A stretch of DNA of 18,419 nt from Clavulina sp. PMI_390 (taxonomy: Eukaryota; Basidiomycota; Agaricomycetes; Cantharellales; Hydnaceae), in NCBI GenBank assembly GCA_015039315.1, contig WIDE01000261.1, positions 1-18,419 of the forward strand, given 5' to 3'. Below are positions 1 to 11,473 of this stretch, one piece after another. Made by a program: the position numbers and the translations under genes. Each line of letters opens with the position of its first letter. Position 1 is the stretch's first letter. The notes under the pieces are model-generated. The model was not told the origin of the DNA. It searched no databases and was given only the letters and a program-made list of their open reading frames with translations.

Positions 1-25
1 ATGCCGATACGGAGTGGTATTCAAT

Positions 26-293
26 TACTGTACCGGAACGACCATAAGTTCATTCCCACGGTCTCCTGCCAAATATGGTGCGGTTTGCTCTCGGCTTTTG
101 TTCTCTATGAGCGCGTTTTGAGCTCTTGTGAGCGGATATTCCGTACCAGATTCTTGAAGCGTATCTGCTCCAGGTCGTCGATTAATTCTAGACTTCCTAA
201 TTCGGCTCGGCGCTTAAAAAACCTTTGAAAATCAATTCAGTTGACGAGGTGCCTGTGACCTGTGACTGAACTTATGGTCGTTCCAGTACAGTA
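26..293. mobile_element. MITE-like inverted-repeat element with TA at both ends
   Basis: Positions 26-52 and 267-293 are inverted copies of each other, with 26 of 27 bases matching (the one mismatch is C34 against A285). The arms enclose about 214 bp. Each arm begins with TA at its outer edge, so the unit can be read as a 264-bp element (28-291) with TIRs starting CTGTAC, flanked by a TA duplication. That is the usual target of Tc1/mariner-type transposons. The interior holds no convincing transposase; the open frame starting at base 1 crosses the left arm and ends at 228 without recognisable motifs. A non-autonomous MITE is the simplest reading. The repeat is seen directly; the mariner assignment is inference and needs other genomic copies. 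Confidence 0.55.
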
Positions 294-902
294 TAGGGGT
301 CTACTAACTTGAAGCATCATAGAATAACATTTTTTGAGGAAAAGCAACCAAGGCGCATCCGATCAGTGGTGTGGTGTCAAGATTTGGCATTTTTATAGAT
401 AGCGTACAAAGAATCTCTACATTGGGTCTCCATAACGCCTCCATAAAATAGACATGTCTCCAGTGATAGTAACAATAAATGGCGATCCTTTATTGGGTCA
501 CCATTCTAAGCCTTCTTTCCATCTTACTTCTTTCTCGAGTACTCTCACATATCCCATCCTATCCAAGCGCTTTAAACCTCAGTGAGCTCTCTGCCCTAAA
601 TGGATGGGCATTCTTGAGAAAAGTTTCAGAACTGCAACTCTCGGCCCGAGCTGATTGCCAATTGTTATGTCCGATGATCCTCCGAAATGGAGAGGATTTG
701 TCATCTTACTTTCAGTGTACACATGTCGCCCTGCCTTTTAATGCCGCCTCAGTTTCTGTGCTGTCGCAATACGTCCAATAACAACGGTAAGCGCCCGGCA
801 GATTTAGCCGCCGCAAAGTTCATCGACATCACTCTCAACGTCCTACCCTACTGAGCCAAGACTGAGGCGTAGTTTGCACAGGCAGCACCGAAGATTGTGG
901 AA
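294..902. other. No supported gene; 5' flank of the kinase gene
   Basis: This stretch holds no coding region I can defend. The frame 479-781 begins with ATG and gives a 100-residue product with a hydrophobic N-terminus that could pass for a signal peptide, but the rest shows no motif. A good donor (GTAAGC, 787) and an acceptor (TTGCACAG, ending 881) would define a 95-nt intron joining onto a frame that is open into the kinase gene (882-902). However, the 479-781 frame stops before the donor and is out of phase, so I could not connect a convincing upstream exon. The kinase gene may therefore start further upstream than annotated. Confidence 0.4.
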
Positions 903-2516
903 ATGCTCAGCGAGTTACATAGCAAACCATCCAGTACTGAAGACCTACCCGATTTCCCCCCTTTGGACTGGGCTGAGCTCCGCAATCGATATCGGATTTC
1001 AGATCCCGACTATACGAGGACCTTGGATGCTATTTTAGCGGTATGTTCCCATTTCCTTTAGCGAAGATTGACTAAACATCTCGATCGAACTTTCATCCCG
1101 AGTTTTTAGTATTTGGAGATGTGCCGTGACACAGATAAATACGTTCCAACTTTGAAAGATCTTCAAGATGCATGCTTTGATTCATGTGCCGTTCCTACTG
1201 TCTTTAGACTCAAGAATGTGTGCTGGATGTGGTGCCCTTGGGATGTTCTTGGTTCTGGCGGTGAAGCTCTTGTCTTTCCTGGAACGATGGACGAAAAGAA
1301 GAAAGTTGCGGTTCGATGCTTTCCAACTTTTCAAGAGGAGTCAGAAACTCAGCGAAGGCGACATTTTACCCGCGTGAGGTTGTTTCAAGATCTTTATATT
1401 TTCCTCTATAGTGCTCACCAGGGCTCCCAGCTCATACATAGAGAAAGCATTCTTCACTCACAGCTACGCCACGAGAATATTGTCCGCTTCCTGGGTATTT
1501 TTGAAGTGAAGGCTAATTTACCCCCAGTTATGGTTCTTGAACACATAAACCATGGCTCGCTTGAGGGTCGCTTACAATCTGGAGCACTCGATCCCCAGAC
1601 CTTCAAAAAGATTGTATGTTTATAACTGAAAACATGAATTGCGGCCCATTCACAAATACGGTTAGGTTCTTGGTGTTGGTGAAGCCGTGAATTATCTACA
1701 TTCACAGGAACCCCTTGTGATACACGGGGATATACATCCTGTAGGCGTTCTCTTCTCTCTTTTCGATCCAGCTTCCGAGCACGACGCCGAGTTTTTAGAG
1801 CAACATCCTGCTGGATCAATATTGTCGACCATACCTGTGCGACTTTGGTCTTGGCCGCATCCACCACAAGGTCAATAGAGTACGCACACTCATGCAATAC
1901 AGATTAGGCGGACACGATCGTTATCTAGCCCCTGAGCTATCCTTAGGTATAATATCAAACTTCATTCACTGTTCTCAAAATAACCCTTTCCCTAGAATCC
2001 GGCGATACCGCGATAGAACGGCCTCAAAATAGTTCAATGAGCGATATATTTGCGCTTTCCATGACATTTTTGAGAGCTTGGACCTGCAAGGCCCCCCTAC
2101 ATGAGATGAGCGAATGGAAAGCAAGGAAGGCTTTATGTGCTGCAGTCAGACCAGCTAAGCCAAACCTTCCCATTCTTCTACCAACTATTGCAGCGGAGGA
2201 AAAACTATGGGAGTTGTTAGAGGCCATGTGGAAACATAATCCTAATCACCGTGCGAATATTCAACATGTGCTTGAGGAGTTAGAGTCGATATTTCTGCTA
2301 TGTAAGTGAGGTATACCCTCTTTAGTATCCGCTAGCACCTTTCAAGCTAGGTATTGTTATTCGATTGATAAACTCAATTCCTTCTTGGCATTACACACAG
2401 ATACTCCTTCAAAACCCGACACACCTGATACCTTGACCTCTACTGAATATCCTAACAATAAGGATGACAACCATCCTAAAAAAGACTCATCTAGTGGGGT
2501 TAGCTGGTTCTATTGA
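903..2516 (+). CDS. Protein-kinase-domain protein (possibly the N-terminal part of a kinase-WD40 fusion)
   Basis: Predicted Ser/Thr or Tyr-like protein kinase. Proposed exons: 903-1040, 1110-1373, 1431-1613, 1666-1740, 1799-1946, 1996-2301 and 2401-2516, giving about 409 residues. Motifs in order: a glycine-rich loop GSGGEALVFPG (94-104); a beta-3 strand VAVR in which arginine 115 replaces the usual ATP-binding lysine; a helix-C glutamate in RESILHSQ; the hinge region VLEHINHGSL; the catalytic loop HGDIHPSN with Asp217 and Asn222; DFG at 235-237; LAPEL as the APE motif; and a C-lobe ending in MWKHNPNHR. All introns are GT..AG, 49-99 nt. HGD in place of HRD is common in expanded agaricomycete kinase families (recalled). 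The last exon is a Pro/Thr/Ser-rich linker ending at TGA 2514-2516, exactly where a WD40 frame opens, so this may not be the true C-terminus. The start is the first ATG; a TAG lies upstream in frame unless an acceptor ending at 881 is used. Substrate unknown. Confidence 0.75.
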
Positions 2517-4080
2517 ACTCAACACGTAAAAATCCTGCTGACGAATGTTGGACTGTTGTAAATTGGAAGTCAAGTAGGTACTCTACATTTCATTTGCCCT
2601 CTCCACTTATTCGTTTATGACAAAATTTTTTTGATCACATTTTATCTCTATCACCTCCTCCAAATATCAATGAACGGTCAATATTTTATGTATTGGCTCA
2701 GTTCCTACGGCCCCCCGAGCTCCGCATTTCACGTTAGACTGGACGGCTGAATATCAAGGGTTCGGGCTCTTAATTTCTAACCTCCGTTTTCGAAAGCGTC
2801 ACTGACAATGTCATAACGCACCATTAGAACCGTTTACAGCGTTCGATTTTCCGCGGGGGGGCGACTGCTTGCAGCTGGTTGCGACGGGATTGTCAGGATT
2901 TTTGAGATCCAGACAAGAGAGGAGATTTGGTAAGGATGTATCTTGACGCGAGTTACCGAGGGTAACGGCATACATTTTTCATTCGCCCCAGCGTCCTAGA
3001 ACATTCAGTCTCCACAGGAAAATCTCCTCTCCCCGTTCGTAGTATCTGTTTCACCCAGAACGGAAAGTATCTAGCCGCAGGGGGTGACGATGGGGGGATC
3101 TCGGTTCGTCCTTCCTCTAAATATGGGCTATGCTCATCCTTCCCTACTCCTTTCGTCTAGATTTGGGACTTAGAAACATACCATGCTATACTCTGCCTTG
3201 CTGGTCACACTGGGGCGATCAACACACTTGAAAGTTCACCAGATTCTCGCTTAATCGTTTCGGGATCTAGTGATGCCACTGTTCGTGTATGGGAGACGGA
3301 CACCTGGGAGTACAGTATCCTCGAGATTATTGGGTCAAGAAAGAGCAACTATGACGTAACAAGTGTCATTGTCTCAACGGATGGTCAATGGCTGGCCGCT
3401 GGTTCGTTTGACGGGGTTATCCGAATCTGGGACCTCGCCACTAAGACGCTTATCGAACGCCTACGCGGCCACCAGGAGCCAATATTAGCCATGAGCTTCA
3501 ATTTTGATGGCAGCAAACTGATCAGCAGTAGCTGCGATGACGGCAATTTCAAATATTGGAACATCCAGCCGATGGTCGATGCCGTCACAGATGCTGTGAG
3601 TTCAGAGGGATTGAGTTCCCTCTCCCTAAAGCAGGACAAGAAACAAAGCGTTCATCGTTGGCCTATTCCTGAGGATAAAAAGGATGGTATCGGCGAACTG
3701 GGCAGTTATTGTATGTCCTCGTTTGAACCGGAGGAATCCGAGGTACGGCACTTTCCCATTTCCTTCACCAGATCACCTCATCAACATTTGTAGGGCCACG
3801 AGCTCCTCTCTATGGCGGTCTCTCCATATGGTCCCTGGGCTGTTTCCGGTGTGGAGGATGGGACTGTTCAGTTTTGGAATCCAAGCGAAGCAAAAATACC
3901 CTCCAAACTCGAGCTTGAGGGTCAAAGTGGCCATGTAACATCGATGATGCTTCGCCCTCTTCAGAAAATCCTCGCAACAGCTAGTGACGATGGATATATA
4001 CGCATATGTAAGTCCAAGAGACGACCTCAGCCGCGTAGCTCTCAAAATATTGACGCTCTCACACAGGGTCTTATTCTTAA
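2504..4080 (+). CDS. Tup1-like seven-blade WD40 protein, no start codon of its own found
   Basis: Seven WD40 repeats resemble the C-terminal propeller of the transcriptional co-repressor Tup1 in order and detail. Blade signatures include TVYSVRFSAGG, PVRSICFTQNGKYLAAGGDD, GHTGAINTLE..VRVWE, GSFDGVIRIWDL, GHQEPILAMSF..KYWNI, GVEDGTVQFWNP and ASDDGYIRIWSYS, the last just before TAA. Exons: (2504-2573), 2702-2759, 2828-2929, 2992-3103, 3161-3742, 3794-4007 and 4067-4080; phases agree at every junction. The first segment 2504-2573 (NPADECWTVVNWKS) is weakly like the Trp-containing stretch before the Tup1 propeller and is uncertain. No ATG occurs in this frame before blade 1, and the N-terminal Tup1 tetramerisation domain is absent. 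The propeller is therefore either the C-terminal half of the preceding kinase gene (see findings) or a truncated Tup1 paralogue. A WD40 propeller alone would act as a protein-docking platform; a role in repression is inference. Confidence 0.75.
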
Positions 4081-5045
4081 ACGTCGCAAATCGACCACAG
4101 CATTCATCTTCCTCGTAAGTAAACGCTGCCGCGCTGATAAAATTTCCCTATGACCAGTCTCAATCACGGTTCCTAATCAAAACTACGATAAATGACCTGG
4201 CTGATCCCATGTCATTACAGGTCAAACAGCTACCAATTTTCTTGGCTATCCGATTATTTCAACGCACCAACTTTGGCAGATTGTATGCATATATTGCCTC
4301 CTGCCCCTCCGTGGATCGCTCTCGAGGCCAAATGTCCAACGATCCTGGACTTCATTTCTGTAGCTTTGATTGTTTTCCCTTTTTGGTCACCGAGTAGTCT
4401 TATGTACATGTACTTGACACTGACCTGTATTCAATCCTCATTCGCTACGAGGGACTTGCCGATGGCTTCGCGTGGAGATGCTCTCTATGCGGGCAAACAA
4501 GCCCCCAGGCCTGCCTCCGAAGTATTTTCGGGACCAGCACCATAGAAAAAAGGAGCATTATATTCATCATCCTTATAGCAACCACTAAGAGCTGCGAGCG
4601 TACGGAGATACAGCCGCATTACTCGAGCTGGAAGCATTCAGATGAGGATTAGCTGGGGCCTCCCGTTGCTGATCTCCCAAAAGGGGCTATAAGGCGAGAT
4701 ATCAGCTAGTGGGTCCTGACTCTAAGCCTCCAGTTCTGGTCATTCCAAGAGAGTAAGGCCAACTGGAAGGGATTGAGAGCCGCTTAAGCGCAAGCCGTAT
4801 TTGAGATCTCATACATGCAGCCGCAAATATAAATGCTACGATGCAAATCCCAACGCCCTCCACTCACTTGCCAGTGTTCGCGGCCTCTGAAACAGCAGCC
4901 ATACTCCCCGTCATGAGTGCTGACCTCCTTCCCGACGCGGGGCCTTCGTTTACTCAAAATAGATCACGCGACATTCATCTCGTCGGCGAAGCGCTAGTTC
5001 AGATGATCAGATTGAGTAATATGACATGGAGTCCCAAGTGCTGAC
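4081..5045. other. Gene-free stretch between the WD40 gene and the minus-strand hypothetical gene
   Basis: Both flanking genes end toward this interval (stops at 4080 on the plus strand and 5125 or 5046 on the minus strand). Open frames at 4192-4545 and 4841-5044 on the plus strand have no recognisable domain, no splice-extended partner and a composition typical of chance frames. No tRNA-like cloverleaf, tandem repeat or long inverted repeat was seen. The start presumably carries the 3' UTR of the WD40 gene. Confidence 0.5.
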
Positions 5046-5124
5046 TCACTGGTAAGCTCGCCTGTCTCCACTACGATCACCCGAACCGGAGGCTCTATGT
5101 AGAAGAAAGAAACAAAGTATCAGC

Positions 5125-6327
5125 TTACGCCCCGATCGCTCGTGATCCAGACGCCTGACCATTAGGTATGTACCCTTCAGGGATTGTAGACGGCTCCGTG
5201 CCCCAAGGCGTTGACTTCCATAGCACCAGATTAGAGAGATCAACGTAGACCGGTGTTCCACCTTCAACGACCGTTCCTGAACCAAGAGTGTACTCGTGGT
5301 CAATCTTAGCGCTGATCCAGCCACGAGGGAGTTCTGCAGTCGAAGCGACGCGTCCCGGTCGTGCAGAAGACATGACGGGCTCTTCAATCTCAAAGACAGA
5401 TCGATACGTTCGTTGAGTAGGGAGTGTGGGTGCAAAGGTTGGTTCTGTAGCGAGTGAGTTCGCATGGGGAGTCGGTGTGGGAGCTTGAGGCTCGGCTGGT
5501 GTGATGAAAGTTAGGGCCATTAATGACAGACCAGCATCAAGTGATTGATGCCCTCTCACCTGCTGAAGAACTCGTCTCAGAACCACCGGCATCATCTTGA
5601 ACAAGCGATTCCTCTCGAGATTGATTTTCATCATCAGGTAGAGGGCGTGCGTTAGATACTCCAGAGCGCTCCGTCGCAGAGCTTCTTTGCGCGCCTGCGC
5701 GAAGGAATAAAAGGAAGGGCATTTCAGGTGTGGTCCCTGAGTCGCCCTGGCGAAGCTCCAATTTCGTTGTGTCAGGCACGGGTGTGTCTTCATCGTTGAG
5801 ATAACATTCGTCTACATCATCTGCGGTGAAGCCTTCGAGTTGGGCAGCGCAGCGTTTGAGGATAGTGACTGTGCGAGGAGGCGGGATGCGGCTGCGGGCG
5901 ATCCGGGCAAGACTTCCATCAAGTGCACCCCAGTATTGTGAAGAAGCTGGAATAGCGATCCCGTCGAGGAAGATCCGGTAGTACACTATAGCATAGCACG
6001 TAAACATGTTATTATAAAAAGTGGAGAATAATACAAGAAGTGCAGCCGCGCACCATAGTCCGCTCGTACTATTGGCTCCTCATTAGTGCTAGGCGTAGGC
6101 ACAGGGGTTGTTTCGCTGGTAGACGCGCCAGAGGTGGAAGGGTACGTAGGCACGTCGGTCAAGTGAGGGTCATTATTGATCGTCGCGGATGTGTAAGGGG
6201 GAGGATTATCAAGAACGGGTGCAGGTGCAGGTCCTGGTGCAGGGTCAGGGTCCAGCCCTCCAACGGCCCTGCTGAGAAGCCAAAGGGCGTATGAGCCCGA
6301 ATGACTGGATCGACCTGCAGTGGACAT
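5125..6327 (-). CDS. Hypothetical proline-rich protein, agaricomycete-type
   Basis: No known function. Read on the minus strand with exons 6327-6054, 5985-5560 and 5495-5125 (introns 68 and 64 nt, GT..AG, phases matching), giving about 356 residues. Residues 1-90 are low-complexity and rich in Pro, Ser and Thr, with an alternating Asp/Pro/Ala stretch. A compact block follows (about 92-145) starting VYYRIFLDGIAIP and containing RIPPPRTVTILKRCAAQLEG; it is the most protein-like part and resembles a recurring uncharacterised agaricomycete family (recalled, not searched). After an acidic, Ser-rich linker there is a second folded-looking block near the C-terminus (FEIEEPVMSS to VLWKSTPWGTEPS). The C-terminus is uncertain: a canonical GTAAGC donor at 5128 with an acceptor ending at 5095 would remove 34 nt and extend the protein to a TGA at 5046, but 34 nt is short for an intron. 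The ATG at 6327 is the first in frame; the frame is open for about 30 more codons upstream without an ATG, so an extra 5' exon is possible. It diverges from the HSP70 gene. Confidence 0.6.
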
Positions 6328-7079
6328 CCACGAGGACAGCAGAGTCCTATTGGGGTATAGTGAGTTGGTCGTGTGCTTGGCAAAGAATGTTCCAAGGAAG
6401 AGGGGCAGGAGAGTGCGTGGAGGGGCGAATCAACGCCAAAGTGACACGTAAGAGACTTCTATCAACAAGGGCCTGCTCAGCTCAGTGTGCAAATCAACGA
6501 TGTCCTAGTTGACAATAAAAGTGTGTTGCCTTGGTTTCTGAATCGCCGGACTGCGCAGTGGCCAGGTGCAATGAGTGGTAGAATGAGATCGAGAGAGCGT
6601 TCACGCGAGACGTTTCGTCGCGGCTAATCGCTCTTCACCTGGAAACTAGCTGTCGCGCTATTTTGCTAGGACGAGGGTAAGGGCATAAAGTGGGGCTTGA
6701 TGCTGCAGATGCACACGCCCCGAATCGGAGGCTTGGCACGAGTTCGGGGCCTTGACATAAACATCGGCTTCGTTCATTCAAGAGTGTCACCACGATGTGA
6801 CCTCGGGGACAGGTGTTGGCGCGTCGACTGGTCTACTCTATGCCTGGATCCTATCATCACACGAGCTGAATCTAATGCAAGTCACATATCTCCACATCTG
6901 ATATTCTTTTTGATGCTCGAAGGATCCACGATCATGAGGCTGTGCTATACGTGTCAGTGTTGAGCACCGTCGCCACAACGAGATGCAAACGTGTCGTTCT
7001 ATCCTGCCAGTATAAATCTCCCTCAAATCTCTTGGACACTATCATATCTGGGATCTTATAGTCATTAATATACCATCCG
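6328..7079. other. Divergent intergenic region upstream of the hypothetical gene and the HSP70 gene
   Basis: About 750 bp separating two divergently read genes, so it should contain both promoters. Open frames here (for example 6697-6963 on the plus strand) show no motif. The only promoter element I can point to is a TATA-like sequence close to the HSP70 start. No CCAAT-N9-CCACG-type ER-stress element was recognised. Confidence 0.4.
7011..7017 (+). promoter_or_regulatory. TATA-like box of the HSP70 gene
   Basis: TATAAAT lies 63-69 bp upstream of the proposed HSP70 start codon at 7080, a plausible distance for a core promoter with a short 5' UTR. The assignment is by sequence and position only. 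Confidence 0.35.
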
Positions 7080-10044
<2,965 letters not shown>

Positions 10045-10231
10045 ATGGTCTCACCACGTTGGCTTTATGTTGTATAATAGACCTTTAATTAATTGGGCTT
10101 TCATGTATCTGCTATCAATACACTCTTTTCAGCTCTGGAATGTTCTTGAGAGCCGCTGACAGACTGTGCGAGTTTGTTTGGTCCGATGCGGTGTCAACAA
10201 GTGACCAAGCTCATGCGCCCATGCGAGAACG

Positions 10232-11266
10232 ATGGGCAACTCTCCTTCCGTGCCCAAGATAACACCCCAAGACAGGGCAATCCTTGAGTGAGATCCGATG
10301 CACTCTATCTCGATACTAGACTCGACCTGAATGCTATTACCACAGCCTTAAGAACCAACGAGACAAGCTCAAGCAGTATCGGCGCAAGGTTCGACTACGT
10401 GATTGGATTCTGATACCCTGTCAACCCGCTGAAAGAGTGGCAATATACAATAGGTCCAAGGCGTTCTCGACAGAGAGCAAGAGATTGCTCGGGAGGCACT
10501 CGCCAAGGGGGATAAGCAGCGTGCACTTGTCGCTCTCCGACAACGCAAGTATCAGGATGGCCTCCTGAGCAAGACGGACTCGCAACTAGAAACACTACAG
10601 CAACTCGTACGTCCTCCCCGCCTTTCATCGCCCCAAACCAACTTGTTTCTGACATGAGCTCGATGCTGACTGGGGAATGACGCGTCAACCTCCTATGTCT
10701 CTAGGTCTCTCAAATCGAGTTCTCCCTGGTCGAGAAAGACATCGTCTTTGGTCTCAAGCAGGGTAATGCGGCGCTCGCAGAAATCCACAAGGAGATGAGC
10801 ATCGAGAGTGTTGAGAAACTCATGGAAGACACGGCTGAAGGGATCGCGTACCAGAAGGTTAGTGCTTTCATTACTCCGCCTATCTGCACACGACCCATCT
10901 TTTGATACCTCTGCCTAAACACAGGAAATCAACGAAATCCTTCAAGGTCGTATGACTGCTGTTGAAGAAGAGGAAGTCCAGGATGAGCTGGCTGCTCTCC
11001 AGCGCGAGACAGAAGCAGTGCGTCCCCAACACCATTCCAGGCCACACTCCTGCCCCAACTCATGCTCCGTTTACTATTTCTCTAGGCAAAGAAAGTCGAT
11101 GTTCCTCCCGTCAAGCTTCCATCGGTCCCTGTCACGGAACCCGAGGTACCAGAAGTCGTGCCAGCTGCCCCTGAACCAGGTAAGCTCTTCACACTTTCCT
11201 GACCCGATTACTACAGACTGACTGCGTATCATAGAACGCGATGAACGGATTGCTATCCCATCATAG
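10232..11266 (+). CDS. VPS20: ESCRT-III subunit Vps20/CHMP6
   Basis: Subunit of ESCRT-III that receives the signal from ESCRT-II and nucleates Snf7 filaments during multivesicular-body sorting on endosomes. Exons 10232-10287, 10346-10388, 10454-10606, 10705-10857, 10925-11017, 11086-11179 and 11235-11266 give 207 residues, close to the usual 200-220. The start MGNS fits N-myristoylation on Gly2, a known Vps20/CHMP6 feature, and supports this ATG. The Snf7 core follows: KITPQDRAILDLKNQRDKLK, VLDREQEIAREAL, KGDKQRALVALRQRKYQ, SQIEFSLVEKDIVFGLKQGN, then ALAEIHKEM and VEKLMEDTAEGIAYQ. The charge pattern is classic: basic first helices, then an acidic tail with EEEEVQDELAALQRE. The C-terminus is Pro/Val-rich (KLPSVPVTEPEVPEV), in the place of the MIT-interacting motif (inferred). 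Introns are 55-98 nt. It lies 187 bp after the HSP70 stop in the same direction and converges on RPN2. Confidence 0.93.
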
Positions 11267-11473
11267 AATCTACATTCGATCTAATATGTAGAGTATGACG
11301 CTCCACGAATCCCAAAAGTTCAGGGGAGAGGAAAGAAGAAAGTTGGAGTAGTGTTCGATCACATTACGAATACACGAGAGGAATATTATGCTACTGTTGC
11401 AGACCCAGTCAATCTACTCTTAGAGCGCGTTACGCTCAACTTCATTGAACCCAGAATCCCACCAACCCCACGA
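11267..11473. other. Convergent 3' intergenic gap between VPS20 and RPN2
   Basis: About 207 bp separates the VPS20 TAG from the RPN2 TAA on the other strand, so both transcripts end in or across this gap and 3' UTR overlap is likely. No gene-like motif was seen; the plus-strand frame 11351-11677 that covers it has no recognisable content. Confidence 0.4.

Noticed and set aside
1..228. Open frame from the first base with a Cys/Arg-containing product
   Set aside because: It runs through the left arm and interior of the inverted-repeat element and has no domain or splice partner.
479..781. 100-residue frame with a signal-peptide-like N-terminus, a candidate small secreted protein
   Set aside because: Beyond the hydrophobic start there is no cysteine pattern or motif, codon use looks random, and it cannot be spliced in phase into the downstream kinase gene.
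2302..2324. A 23-nt GT..AG segment that keeps the kinase frame open downstream
   Set aside because: Too short to be spliced; the 99-nt intron to the CACACAG acceptor at 2400 gives the same frame with normal signals.
2675..2701. ATGAACG followed by a 26-nt GT..AG segment that would give the WD40 protein its own start codon
   Set aside because: The frame works, but 26 nt is below the size of known spliceosomal introns in fungi, so it is not used as the start.
4192..5044. Two plus-strand frames (4192-4545 and 4841-5044)
   Set aside because: No recognisable domain, no supporting splice signals, and composition consistent with chance frames.
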